Source of the DNA: Ascaphus truei
Lineage: Eukaryota > Chordata > Amphibia > Anura > Ascaphidae
Reading direction: 5' to 3'
NCBI GenBank assembly: GCA_036426205.1
Contig: CM071573.1
Span: 70,780,382-70,844,381 of the forward strand
DNA: 64,000 bases
A program made the position numbers and the translations under genes. Within the stretch, counting starts at the first letter, position 1. Every line of letters starts with the position of its first letter. Positions 25,101-39,900 of this stretch are shown here, in pieces. The notes beneath the pieces were generated by a model. The model was not told where the DNA came from and did not search any database. It saw only the letters and a program-made list of their open reading frames with translations.

Positions 25101-28100
25101 GTTTTCCCGTAGGTGCACAGAAACACTTGGGGGGCTAAAGACGGGTCTGTTATCATTGGCATCTAAGATTGTTAAAACAAGTCTGGCTGTACTGTTTAAC
25201 TTGCCAATGTCCTCCACCACCAAGGTCAGATCCAGTACTGGGACTGAGAACACCTCTCTGTCTATTCCTCTGCCAGATTTCACAGACACAACACCTGCAT
25301 GGAAACAAAAGCGTTTCACAGTTGTCAAATGTGCAGCCCCACTTAGCACAGGGCAGGCCAACTCCAGTATTCCAGGGTCACCAACAGGTCAGGTTTTCAG
25401 GACATCCCTGCTTCAGCACAGGTGGCTCAACAGTGGCTCAGTCTTCGAAGACTGAGCCACTGATTGAGTTACCTGTACTGAAGCAGGGATATCCTGAAAA
25501 CCTGACGTGTTAATGGCCCTGGAGGACTGGAGTTGGCAATCCCTGATTTAGCACATACTGTTAGAGTTTCAACAGTCAAGCCCACCGTGACACCCCCCCC
25601 ACACACACACATTAAAGCTGCAGTTCAAGCAATATCCTACGTGTGGTTTTTTTAATAAATCAGTTCTGTACTATAAGAAAATATTTGGAGCATTTAAAAA
25701 AAAAAAAAAGACATTTTTACTGTAATCTAATTTTACAGGCATTTTTGTTTCTATAGAAACCATTTACAAAGTCCCACCCCCTTCCCCTCTGGTTCTTGAG
25801 CCCTGCCCTCTTAGCAGTGCACCAATTGTATTTAGTCACTGCCTGGTCACATGATCTTCCACACAGAACTTTGCATTGTGGGTAGTTTTGTAGCAATCCA
25901 AAACGGATTACTGGCACACGTCTCATCTGTTTGAATGTACAGTAGAGGCAACGTTTATTCTACCATTTGCCGTAAACTAGCCGGGTTACATTCTGGGTAT
26001 GTGCTGGGTATGTTCTGGGCTAGTTTGAGGCACGTTTAAGGCATTTCTGCATTGACTAACGACCCATAGGATTAACACAGCAGGGATCCTTGGCAGTCCA
26101 ATTCAGTTTGAATGGGACTGCCAGGGACCCTCGCTGTTAATCTGATAGGCCATTAATCAATGCAGAAATGCTGGGGCTAGTTTCAGGAAAGTTTAAGGCA
26201 TGTACCCAGCATGTACCTGGGTGTTTCCTGGGTTTTTTGGGGAATTGCCACTGCTTTTTGTTCGAATAAGAGTTGCCTCTACTGTATCAACTGCCAGTGC
26301 TCACGGAGATTAGGGAAAGTCCTGCAAGACCCCAATAAATTCACATGGAAAGGAGAAAATATCCAGACACACAGTCTTCTCATTCAGTGATTTATTCAGC
26401 ATAGAAAACGACCAACGTTTCGACTGCCACGCAGCCTTTGTCAAGGTGAAGGCCTAAGACTTGCGTGGCAGTCGAAACGTTGGAATATATCACTGAATGA
26501 GAAGACGTGTGCCTGGATATTTTCTCCTTTCCATGTTAGTTTTGTAGAAATAACGTGAATTAAATCAGTGGTGCGCAAACTTTTGCAGCATTTACCCCCC
26601 CGGTGCTTGCGCCCCCTTATCTTCGTTCCCTGCGTCAAATGACGCAGCGGGGTCACGCGTCAGCAGCCGTCTGAATCTCGGTAAGTAATAGGTTGCAGAG
26701 GCCTCACACGATCCCCCAGCATTTAATTAAAATGCCGTGGGGAAGAGTGCGGGGCCTCTGCAACCACCGAGCGCCCCTACAAAAATCTCCTGTCCCCCCC
26801 ACCCAGTTTGCGCACCGCTGAATTAAATAACCCTGAGAAAAGCAATCGATTACAGGAGAACAGGAAACACGTAGACAAGGTTTCTGCGCTCGTGCGGTCA
26901 ATCAATATCGTGACGTAATCCGTTTGCAGCTACACGTGAGGGGTCACTCCTCAAAAGGCCCCAGTAAATGGGAAACTCCCCCAATGAAGGGGGAACTCCC
27001 AAAAGACAAAAAAGTACAAAATGCACGCAAAGCACACCACAGATTACTTATAAAATAATGTTTAATACAATAAATATAGTCCAAATAGACCACAAAACAA
27101 AAGTTAAACACAGTAAGTAAAGATAAAAATAATAATACAAAAAAAACAATAATGATAAATAAAATACAAAACAGTACAATCCCACACACCTGGGAGAAAT
27201 GCCTGTTATATTATAATACATTAAAGATGTAATTGAGTTGTTAAAAAAATGCTACAAGTATTTTCTCATAGTACTGAACTGATTTATTTAAAAAAACACA
27301 TGTAGGATATTGATTGGTCTGCAGCTTTAAAAGGGCATGGAGCAGTAAATGAGGGACGTTTCTGCAGCAATTACAATGATGCAGTGGTCAGTATTGAGCT
27401 GTATAGCAGTTTTTAACAAATTTGTACAAATTTTAGGAGATTCAAAATTAAAATATAATAAAAAAAAATCAAACTACAAGGCTTGTACTGTACAACAAAG
27501 ATCTGATAACACGAGGACAAATACAAGGAATTTGTATAAAAAACATTTCCAAGTGGCAGCTACTATAAATACAGTAAATATGACAAACATAACTGACAAA
27601 TACAGCTGCATTAGTTTATCTGGATACATATTTAATTTACTAGTTGTTAGAACCCTTCAGCACTATGGGCCCTACTTACTAAGCAGCACGAAGCATAATG
27701 CCTCTGGAATGCGTTTCACCTCAATACGCGACTAGCACCCTCTCTAGCCACCTTTAAACACTCCTGTTTAATGAAGCATATGAGTAACTCCATGGCTGAT
27801 AATTAACACCTCATACATAAAGCTTGGCCACTTGCAGACGCACTTACCAGAACGCCCTCCCTGTCTCTGTACGTTCTGCCTACCTACTAATTAGATTGTA
27901 AGCTCTTCGGACCAGAGACTCCTTTAGCTAAATGGTACGTTTATGTCTGAAACACTTCTCTCCTTTATGTGTTATTTATATTATTTTTCATTTATATGAT
28001 TGTCACGTGTATTACTGGTGTGACGTGCTATGTACATTAATGGCGTTATATAAATAAAGACATACATACATACATACTGCACCTGACTGCTCATGAGTGC

Positions 28101-31100
28101 ATATAATAATAATGATAACTTTATTCAATATAGCGCTTTCCTCCCAATGGGACTCAAAGCGCTTCACAGTTACAATATAACGCCCGGTACGCAGCACATA
28201 GTATTTCTACAGACACAGTCCCTGCCCAGATGAGCTTACAATCTATGATTTTGGTGTCCGAAGCACAGGGAGATAAAGTGCCCAAGGTCACAAGGAGCTG
28301 ACACCGGGATTTGAACCAGGTTCCCCTGATTAGCACTCAGTCTTTTACACACTCTTTACTCACTGAGCCGGTCAGGTGTTTTAGCGCTTAGCACCACTTA
28401 GTACATGTGGCCCTATAGATCTTAATAAAGCAAAATGAACCAGGAAATGTAAAAGTAAAAAAGGAAACTCTTACCCGTGCTGTTGTTTATTGTAAACAGA
28501 TCCATCTGAGCCCCGACTAGTCGATACATCACCACTGCATTTGGTCCTAAGTCATTATCTAAAGCTAGAATAGGCCCATTCAGTACTGTGATAGGTGTTC
28601 CTAGATCAAATACGAGAGTCAGAATTTTTTTAAGGTGGATTTTGTAATCAGCTTCCATCATCTCGTTTTCTCCCAAGCCCCCTCACCGTCCCAACACATC
28701 CCAATGACTTGCTGTGACAAAGACATTAATAATGAGTGAGGCAAACAAGATGAGGCCCCGTGAGACATGTTACAGTGATGGCTTAGGCTGTTGCAGCCCA
28801 TGCAGACTGAATCAAGAAGCCCCCTCGTAGTCTTAAAATCCTGCTGGAAAAATAGATAGATTGGTCATTACTGCATGTGGCTATAGTGTTTGCAAATAAA
28901 CATCAAGGCTTTCGGGATAGTGTGGGATAAACTTGGCGTTAATGTGGGATAAACTTGGGATAAACTTGACGACTTGTGGTTTTCGGGTTCCTTCTTATGA
29001 TCATGTTCCACCTAAATAGACATGTAGTCTCATCTGAGTCCCGATAGCAACAGGCTTCCTAATTCTCTCATTTTGTAGGAGAACTCAACTCAGTGTTTTT
29101 TTTAGTGGTCTAAAAGCATGGCTGGGTCGTCATGGTTAAGGTCTTTTTATACAATGTCTCATTCAATTTTCAAAAAGTAGTTAAGTAGGATCTGTCGCTT
29201 TAAGGATAAGTGTTGTCATTCTGTACTGTCGTTGTAGAGGTAAAACTCATTAAGTGCCTATTTCGTCATAGTTCAGAGTTAACAAAACATAAAGCTCATT
29301 AAATATGCTTTTGAAATAATGTCAAAAAGAACATTAAATGGTCTTTTCCTCAGTACTCAAAGAATGTAGTTAATGACTTTTACCTCTGAGACGACGATAT
29401 ATTTGCTAAACACTTTTCGGTGACTGCACACTGTCTATACAATCAGGGATTCCCAATGTTCTCACTCAAACACAAATGTGCAAATATCAATTGCTCACTA
29501 TGTCCCACCCTAACTCTTTGTTTATATGACCTGTGCACCAACTACCTCTTCTTGGACATTCTGTTTTTCTGGTTTGTTCCATTCCCCTTCCCCCTCATAT
29601 GCCTTCCTTATAGGGGGACCACAACATGCTTCAATATTGTGCCCCTAGACCAGGGGTGCGCAAACTGCGGGGGTGCAACATTTTCTGGGGGGCTGGAGGG
29701 GCGCGGCGCTTACTGAGGCCCTGCGCTCTTCCCCAAAACATTTAAATTAAATTTCAGGGGAGCGTGAGAGGCCTCTGTAAGTCCCTTACATTGTCTCCGG
29801 CGGCTTCTGGTGACGTGACGCCATGGCAACGTGGCATCAAATGACGTCGCGGGTCACCTGTCGTCGTGACATCAGAAATGTCGGAGACAAAGTAAGTGGG
29901 GGGGCGCAAGCAGGGGGGGAGAGCAGGCAGGGGGGCGCAGATGGAAAAGTTTGCGCACCCCTGCCCTAGATTATTGTCACACTTTCTTCTTCTTAATACA
30001 GAAATTATGCTCCTCAGGATCAGAGGAAGGGAGAATGAACAGCGTTGTATGACACTGGCAAGATGCGGCCCAGTGATGCTGTGTATCCATTTCATTCTTC
30101 TCACATGACACCAAGTTGTTTGTGTGTCTGTAGAGGAGAGGCCTAATGTGTACTGTTATCAGCTTGTGCTTTGGAATGGTTTCTGGTTTGAATACTAGTG
30201 CCAGTTCTGTGTGGCCTTTGATTACTGACAGTTTTGTGACCTTTTAAAACTTTATTGGCCTTAGGTACCAACTATTAGAAAATTCCTCAAACAATGAAAA
30301 AACACCACCTACAGTATGAATGCAAGCTACTTATGTGAATGGCAAAATGCTGGGACATAATAGAGCACCATCAGCTTATACAGTCCCACTGATTGAACTT
30401 AAGCAGAATTATACTGTTCTCTAGTCATACATCCAGTGTAGACATCTATAATTTATCACAACAATTAAAATGTTGATTTATCTTACCCTCTTGTTCAATG
30501 CACTTTATCCAATTTTATTTGCCGTACATATTTTTGCTACTATACCTTTGCATGAATGCTATTTACTTAACGCTGTGTAAGCTATTTACCATGTTACTTT
30601 ACAAAGTAACATATTTTATTTAAGCTGTGAACTCAAATTCCTTTTTATTAACCCCCTGCAAATGGGTAAATTCTCTCTTATTTTAACGATAATTTCATTA
30701 TAACATTGTGGGCCTTGGGCACTGGGAAAGATGTAGGTTATATTGCTGAGTGTTTTTGGTCAACACTGACTTGGAAACAGCCTTCTGAATAAATATACCA
30801 CCTGCTGGGGAGTTCTCCATGATTTCTGCCTGATATGCTCCTTGAGTAAGCAGAGGGGGGTTGTCATTTTCATCCGATATTGTCACAACCAGCAGGTCGA
30901 AATCCTGAACCAAGGGATAAAGGAACAACACAAACATGTTCAATCTAAAGCGTAGGAACGCCTAGGAGTATCCAACTCCAAGAGAAAGAAGGGCCATTAC
31001 ATTTCATTTTATTTCTAGTTGTTGTTTACAAAGCACACAGTGATTCATCTGTTGAAAAGTGCAGTAGCGGAAAGAGGGCAATAGTATACTATATACTTGC

Positions 31101-34100
31101 GGGGACTATATAGCCGCAATCCCAAAAGGTTTCCGTTTGTCTGTGCTGACTTATAACTTGTCAGTCACTGTGCACTATGCAAGATCAAATAAATATAGCC
31201 AAGACAATATGAATTTAACTAGTGTTCCTGCTTCTTTCTTTGCTTGAGACTTATGTGACAGTGACCAACGTGTATACTGTATGTAGTTTGTGTATTAAGT
31301 AAGCAAGCCTGATGCGTCTTCGTTGGAATTGCTTCTTAGTTGCAGGTTGTGATACTTTTCATGGGAGGAATGTTAGAGTTCTTCATAGATGAAATAATAG
31401 TGTATACAGCGTTCAAAACGTTCTAGGTTTTTTCATCAACTGTTCATTGGAACTGAGGTTTGATTGTGTTCACAAATGTGGTGAGAACATTACAGCTCTG
31501 AACTGTACAATAAAAAACCCTTAGCTATGATGAGTCTGAAAGGATGATATATATACTGTATACCATTAGAAGTGCTACTTTATCGCAGACGTTCACAAAT
31601 CAGGCTAAATTTGTCGAATTTTTTTTCTCGTTGTTCTTTTTATTGATTATCTAACTTTGCTGGTAAACATGACAGATTTCAACACATCTTTAAATTATAC
31701 TAAAAAGAAAAAATATATATAAGTAAAAAGGTATCAATCAGATGCTCAAACTTAACTCAAAAATACACAATTCTTAAATTAAATAATGAACTCACAGAAT
31801 GTACAGAACATAAGTTTAGTCAGACACATATTACAGACGTTAGGTTCGGATATACTGTTCTCTGTCTTGATACCTGTTTAACCTGGTTCTTTTCTCCCTC
31901 TGTTTACCTTATCTATGACCTTGTGCAACTTGCCGCAAGAGACTCCAGGATGTGTGTGCGAGAGCCTGATATATTTGGTCTTTTTCACTCCGTGGTAGGG
32001 AGTCAATATAGGGTTCCCATTTTGTGAAGAAAGTCTCAGTTTTTTGTTCCTTATGGGTCTCCGTTTCCATTTTATCTAAGGTCATTAGCTGAATGAGATA
32101 TGTTTTAACCGTTTCCAAGTCATACTTCACCCATTGCACCATTATAGACTTTCTAGCTGCCAGGAGTATAATGTCAGCAATCCGTGGGATTCCTGAGTCC
32201 CCATTAACTTCTTTCCACCCCTCCATGTTCCCAAATAAAACCGATAGAAGTTCCTTCACAGTTACCACTTTTGTCATGTCATGTATATATATTAGAACCT
32301 GGTCCCCAAAATCAGATATACATGGGCATTCCCATAGGCAGTGTTTTAGATCCGCTTTAATAAGCCAATTTTTTTAATCACACAAAAATTGTATCAAGCA
32401 TTAAAAGTCGAACTACGTTGCAAATTACAACACAAAAGAAAATTGCATCAGGGCCTTTATATTCTATCAATATTGCAAAATGCTAGCGGAAGCTGCAAAA
32501 TGTTGTGGTTTTGCTATTTTCGTGCGTTCCAGAGCAATGTAAATATTTGTAAGAATTTTGTGTAAAACACGAAATGAAGGGGAAGATTGCGAAAGCATTT
32601 GCTTAACACCCCATCAGTGCCGGACAGGATTGCTTTTCCAGCAATGAAGGGATCGCTTTAAACCAGGGGTGGCCAACTCCAGTCCTCAAGAGCCACCAAC
32701 AGGTAAGGTTTTCTGGATATCCCTGCTTCAGCACAGGTGGCTCAAACAGTGACTCAGTCAAAGGGCTTGCTTCAGCACAGGTGGCTCAATCAGTGGCTGA
32801 AAGAGCCACTGATTGAACCACCTGTGCTGAAGCAGGGATATCCTGAAACTCTGACCTGTTGGCTCTTGAAGACTGGAGTTGAAGACTGGAGTTTCCCACC
32901 CCAGCTTTAAAGCCTTCCATGTTGAAAAATAAATCAGTAACACTTTGCTTTGTTTTTTTCTCCGCTGCAGTAATAATGTGAATAGTATTCACCTGAAGCA
33001 TACTACAGTATATGTAACAGAATGACTATGACGCGTATAACGATCAATCATAATGTTTTCCCACTTTACCCGTCTAGAGTTCCGTCCATTTTCGGGATTG
33101 TCCTTCACGGTCACTGTTAGTCTGTGCTCAGAAACCTTCTCTCTGTCCAACTGGCGATTCACATACACTATCCCAGTCTGAAAATAAAATCCAAGCAGAA
33201 TAAATGCAAGAGGAAAACACTAAAAACATGGTAACACACAAGATAAAAACAGCCAGTGACTAATCTAAGAAATATATTACCCATAAAGCAGCAATACTAC
33301 TTTCCCCCCTTTTTCCTCCTCTTATTTTGTTATGTAAAGCATGACCATGTATCATTCTACATTTTTACCCAAGCTGGCAATCGTTTGGTGGTCCTGTTAA
33401 AATCTATAAAAACTTTGTGCTGCAGTCTGTGAAATGGTGCAGTTGACGTGTAACATTGTATTACTAAGTGTAACACATTATTGTTACAGCTTTCATAGTA
33501 CACCGTTTGCTATTTGGAACACAGCAATAGATTTGTTTGTGATACTTTGTTGCTAAAGGGCAGAGCTAAAAAAGCTGTGTCTCAGAGCCTGTTTCAAAAG
33601 ATGAAGTGGATATGGCTTTCTAAATGGTTGCTGTAGCAACCAAAGGATGATCGGTACATTAAAAAAAATCATTCAACATGGCATTAGGAGTTTTAAAAAA
33701 AATGCAGACAGTATTATCTAATACTACAGAACTGATTTATTTTTAAAAAAAATATAGGATTTTTCACATTTTGCTGTTTTAAAGCCATAAACGTCCTTGC
33801 ATTTTCATCTTGTGTCAATGTAACAAGGTACTTTGCTTCAGCTCTGTCCTAGATGTATCCATTGGAAACGGCAGGTAGGAAGAATTAAGCAGAAGTCACC
33901 TGGAGCGCAGGTACAGTTTGCCTGTCTTTGTGTTTATAGTTAGATTTTCATTGAGTAAAAGACGCTGTCTGGGTTAATGTGCCTATGTATTAATAAGGGC
34001 AAATGTATTCTGTCAGGGAAAGAAAGTTTGTAAGAGGCAGTGAGAGAGTGGTAAGGAAAGACGCTGGATTTGCAGTGGGAGAACGTCTCTAATCCCGCCG

Positions 34101-36902
34101 AGAGATTCTTGTATACGTGGGCAAATCAGCCTATGTTTTGGAGAAAAGATTTATTCTGCCTGTAAAATCCAATGTGTTGAACACACAATAATACATGCTG
34201 AATTCACTGCTGTAGGTGTTTCACACCACGTCATTATCAGAATGACGCAGGCATCAAAAAGACTTACATTTTCATTGATGTAAAATGTGTTTTCTCCATT
34301 CCCCGCCGTTAGGTTAAAGGTCAGGATAGCGTTACGTCCGATGTCTGCATCACTAGCAAGAATCCGGGTGATAGGTGTTGAAACAGGTGTGTTCTCACTG
34401 ATGGTTATATTTTTAGGAAGGTTAAGGATAACAGGGTCATTATCATTAATATCTAACACACGCACTCCGACCATGGCCTGAAAGAGAGAAGAGGAAGATT
34501 TACTAGGCAAACAAGACAAGATATTGTAAATAAAATACTACATTACCAAATAAAAAATGTAAAATCACTAAGATTGTCAGCTCTTCGGGGCATTTTCCCT
34601 TTTCACTTTTCCTATTGTTTTATGTCTGACGCGCTTATTCCCATTATGTTATAATATAGTCAGGTGTATTGTAAAGCGCTATGTACATGGATGGTGCTAT
34701 ATAAATAAAGATATACTGTATGTACATACTCACAAGGATTCTTAAACACAGTTTATTTTAATGTACTGGCAAAAACATGGCATTGAAAGCAACTCAGTCC
34801 CTTTCTGAACCCTGTTTTTGTTTCATTTTTTTTTTATTGTTTTGGAGAGACACAACAAATATTCAACATTGGTACACATATTGTTCAAGGATTACCAGTT
34901 GTGCTTAAAACAAAAAAAACCTCTACAGATCGTTATCAGTGCTTAAATAAAATATTCGCTTTAACATAGTCTTTGTGTTAATATGATCTGTTTCCACATC
35001 TTAGGCTGTGCTAGGGAAGCAGCCGCCTCCTTGCGTTACTCTCGTAGAATTTAGCAAAGAATAGAGAAGAGCAGAGAAAAGAAGAGAAAGAAAGGGGTGG
35101 GGGGGGAGGGGGGAGAAGCCCATTTATCTAGTTTCTCTGTAGTTATGTCTATGTGTTCCTAATTGCCCGGCCAAATTTCCCAGATTTTGTGAAATTTGTC
35201 AAGTTTTTGGCTCAATTGCGCTGAAAGGAGCTCCATCATTTTTATTTCCCTTAGCCTCCGTAGCACCGTCTGTCTAGAGGGCGCGTTCACCTTTTTCCAG
35301 GCCGCCGCAATAGCGCAGCGGGCTGCCGTAAACACGTGAATTGTCATTTTACTTTCCGCCGATTCCAGATCTTCGATTGGTTTGGCCAGCACCATGGTCA
35401 GCGGTTCCACCTCCACCTCCACCCCCAGGTACTCTCGGATCAATGTTTGAATCATGACCCAGAATACCTGAATTTTTGGACAATTCCACCAAATATGAGC
35501 CATATCTCCTTTTTGCCCGCATCCCTGAACCCTGTTTAATGTCATTGTGAAGGTTTCAATTACTAAGATACTGAGCCCGAATTAAAATGATGGCCAAGGA
35601 TTACAATAAAATCTAAGTTTGTAAATAAAAGAACAATACTTTCAGGAAGTTTTTCTTTTAGAGAGGATTGCTAATTAAAGCTGCAGACCCAGCAATATCC
35701 TACATGTGTGTTTTTTTAAATAATTGAGTTCTGCATAATGAGAAAATACATGTAGCATAAAAAACAAAAAAAACAACTCTGAATAATATTTGTAGTGTAT
35801 TATAATGTAACAAGCATTTTTGGTTTCAATAGCAACCATTTACAAAGTAACAATCCCTTCCTCTTCTAAAATATGCTCTGTCACACCCCTTTTTGAGCCC
35901 TGCCCTCTCTCTAGCCATTTAGTGAACCCCCGAGCCGGATCTTTGCCGATCGATCACAGGAGAACGGATCGATCGGCAACTTAGCTAATTACTTATCATT
36001 GTGTGGATTGTATTGGCACACACATTAAAGGGGGGAAATGGCAGTTTGGCTGCTGCTTTAAAGGGAAAACACTTGAAAGGGCAATAGAATTTTTTTTATA
36101 TATATACTGTAGATGCTCATACTGCTAGTTTGCTACTGTTTAATTGCCTGGACTTCTCTATATTACTTGGCACAATATATACTGTATCCAGTGATATCTA
36201 GGAATGTACAGTATTTATGTGAACATTGCATATCAAATATAAAACACGCAACAATTACACAGAGAGAAAAATGAGCTTGCTTACTGTAGAGCTGAAAGGA
36301 GGATCGCCCCTGTCTTTTGCCATGATTGTAATGTTGTAAAAAGCAATGTTCTCTCGGTCAAGCTCGTAATCCTTTTGAACTCTCAAATCCCCTTCCACCG
36401 AGGATATTACAAACTCTCCTTCAAAGAAAATCAGAAGAAATACAGAAATCGATTGTAGGCCATGTAAAACATTTTTATTATCGTTTATTTGTGAAGCGCC
36501 AACACATTCCGCCGTGCAGTACAATGGGTACAGAGTTATGTATATTACAAAAACATAAACAGTTACATACAAGTGAGGAAAGAGTACTGAGGGCCCTGCT
36601 CGTGAGAGCTTACAGTTTAGAGGGTGTGCAAACTTGGGGGTGTGAGATTTTCCAAGGGGGGCGCGGCGGTTGCAGAGGCCCCGCGCTCTTCCCCAAGGTA
36701 TTTAAATTAAATGCCGGGGGATTGCGTGAGGCCTCTGCAACTTCCCTTACCTTTGGCGTCGCCATGACAACGCGGCGTCAAATGATGCTGCGGCTTCACG
36801 TGACCCCGCAGAGTCATTTGATGCTGACGACAAGGTAAGGAGGGGGCGTGAGAGCAGGCAGGGGTGCGCAGACTGAAAAGTTTGCGCACCCCTGGTCTAG
36901 AG

Positions 36903-36955
<53 letters not shown>

Positions 36956-39900
36956 TTGCTATGACTCCATATTGTGTTGTGTTGAATATGACCAATTCAT
37001 GCCATGGTTTCCTGTGGCCATTGCCATTCTAAATTGTAAATCAATGTTACGTTGCTCAGTAATGTACTATGTGACCATTTCATCTCAGACTTTCCTTTTC
37101 TATCAATATTTCTTGCATTTCAATGAAACTGTCACATAACTGTTACTTCAGAGTTAATGATCAAACAAAATGCAAATGGAGCACTACAAAATGTTCAGCC
37201 TTTCTGCTCCAATCTGACCCCTGAGGAAGTTCTGATTAGAACGAAACGCGTAGGGTGGACATCACAGACTAAAGAAGGACTGCCAAGCCTTGGTATACTC
37301 TGGTGAACTTTCTGCAAAGGATTGAGTCCTTCCTTCCCTGAAAATTCCACTGTGGACGGCCGCCACGGGTGGATGCCCAGCGAAGGAGGGAGTGCTGGAC
37401 TTTCATCTTTGCCTGACCCAGGGTGGTCCCACTGCTTGATTCCAACTTATGGTTTGTGAGTTTATTACTTTTTAATTTATTTATGTCTTAAAGCTACCGG
37501 CACTATTTTTTGTGTCCTCTATTTTGCATGGTATGGGATCCTCCTCCCCATGTTCCTGACGGACATCACCATTGAAACAACATATGAGGTGGTCACTCTC
37601 GATAACCACAAAGCTTCTATCGCTCTTGAAAAATGTGAGTGAAATACATACCATTTATTAATAATCACTATCAAAACTTTTTTGCACTATATGTGTATGT
37701 TTTTTCTCTTTTTCATATACCCCTGGATGTGAGTGCGCTCTTGACCCTCTGTCTCTGTTTCTGCTCCAAACGCAATATGTGTACATCGTGGCTGCGTCGG
37801 TCCTGTTTTGCCATGACGGCAAGAGCAATAGGTCCTTTTAAATTACAGCTTTTAAAGATAGTAAATCATGTTACCACTTGAGGACCATACACACACATTG
37901 AACAATGAGATCTGTCATGCTCCCAACAAGACCCTTGGGTGGCAAAGGTTAATGTACAAGAGTAAGGAAATCCTAATCCTTTTTGTGGTAACTACTTCAA
38001 ATAGATGGTTTTTAGGGTCACTATATGGCACTATATCTACCTATTATACCAGTGGCTGTGAAGATAAGAGCAGGTTCAAGCAGTTACAGTGTGGGAGGCC
38101 ATGGATCCCTTTCTTCAATTTAGATCAACTCTTCTGTAACTAAAAGAATGCAGCACCCTGCAGCCTGTGCACTATTTTGTGAGATTACTTTTGTCCTCAC
38201 TGATGGCTTAAAAAAATTAAATACTTCGTTCCCTTTTAACTTGTTCAGTAGTCGTCTTGCAGAAAACAGGCCTCTTCTTAACAGCAGCATAGTACTCATA
38301 CACATAATTAGGGTTGCCAGGTGGCTTCTCCAAACAAACTGGACACAATAGTGAAAGGTGCGACGCGTTCGAGACACACACACCTCTCACCTCCATGCTA
38401 TTTCCTCCTCTCCTTGGCCCCACCTTCAGGCTCCTGACACCTCGTCCAGATTGGCTGCTACGTAATGCAGCCAATCAGGATGAGGAAGCTGCCCAGTCTC
38501 CTAGCAACAGCCCTGCTTTCTCCCTGCGAACAAGGTAAGGATCAAATATACAACCGCTCCATGAAAAAAGGGTAGGCGCTCACCAGCAAAAGGGGTCAAA
38601 ATCAACTTTAATAGACTACATAAAAAACAAAGAAACAAACAGTACTAACTACTCTCCCACGCATTTCACGCCCACTGTCAACTCCTTTCATCACACTACA
38701 TATATTATCATGCTTCAAAAGCATCATTGCTAGACCTCCTGGAGCTTGTACACGGTTTTCTCTGTTCTCTGCTTTCTCCCTGGTCAGGGAAATCCTACGG
38801 CCCACCAAGCCGGTCAGGTCACTATGTTCAGAGTGGTTATACCGGACACATACATGTCCAGTATTACCTCAAATTTTTTAATGGACAGGTTGTCCAAATA
38901 CAGGACAGTTCGGTTCAATACTGGACACCTGGCAACCCAACGTAATGGAAATAAGATATTCCATATTTGTACTTGTTTGTGTTATTGAGCAATGGACACA
39001 CAATAACTAGGACATATAACTACTAGATCCACTTTGCAAAGTCAGTGTTGCTGTAGCTACATTGTTAAGGTTGTTTACATTCTTGAATTGTGCAGCCTTT
39101 CCTGGAATTATCAGGTCACCAACAGTTTACCTCAAAGTATCCACTGTGCTTGTGCTCCTAGCTTGCACTAAATAGGGCGGAAATGAACCAAATCCATATT
39201 AGTTTTATATTAAGCCTTGTAACCTGTAATATGCCTCCCACCGGTATTTCAAAATGTGAAATAAAATACAGAATGTACAAGCCGGTATCTCGAATCTAGA
39301 CTATTTGGTCTAGAAGTTCATATAAACAATGTGTAGGAGTGTGGGGGAATTATATTTTCTGCAGACATTAAAGAGTGGAATAATCATATTTCCTGATTTA
39401 AAGTGGCTTTAGTGCTTTTTTTTTTTTTTTTTTTTACATTTTTATGATTTAATAAGCTTTAAAGCAGGGGGTCGCCGGAGCTGAATCGCACTGATTTCAG
39501 CTCTACCCCCTACTCCCCGAGATACTTACATCAAAAGGGGTAGCAGCTCCGGATAGGCACAGAAAATGTCAGTTTAAAGGTCCCGCGGGCCAATAGGAAG
39601 TCACAACGTCATCCCTTGAGGCTTCCTATTATCCCTCGTAAGTACTTCTGAAACCAGGCGTTCCCCGAATCTTAAATTCAGTTCAACTCCAGAGACCCCC
39701 TGCTTCCCACCTGGGGCGGGAGGAAGGGTTTAAACACAAAGTTCCCTTAACATTATGTAACACCCTTCCCCCTATCCCTATGGGAAACAGCTGTTATTAC
39801 AGTACTGGTGCTACCTGTAGGCGTACAGAAGGCCTGGGCCTCCGCTCATAGGGAGCCTGGGGTGACTGTGTGTTCTGTATATCTCTATATGGTGCAGCAC

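Noticed and set aside
27349..27735. 128-codon plus-strand frame
   Set aside because: Low-complexity Asn/Lys/Thr-rich translation of AT-rich DNA, running into an L2 tail; no recognisable motif.
31909..35545. Taking the two L1-type ORF2 ends as host genes
   Set aside because: The zinc-knuckle-like HIWWNCPKIQ and LLAARK signatures, 5' truncation and A-rich 3' ends identify LINE remnants.
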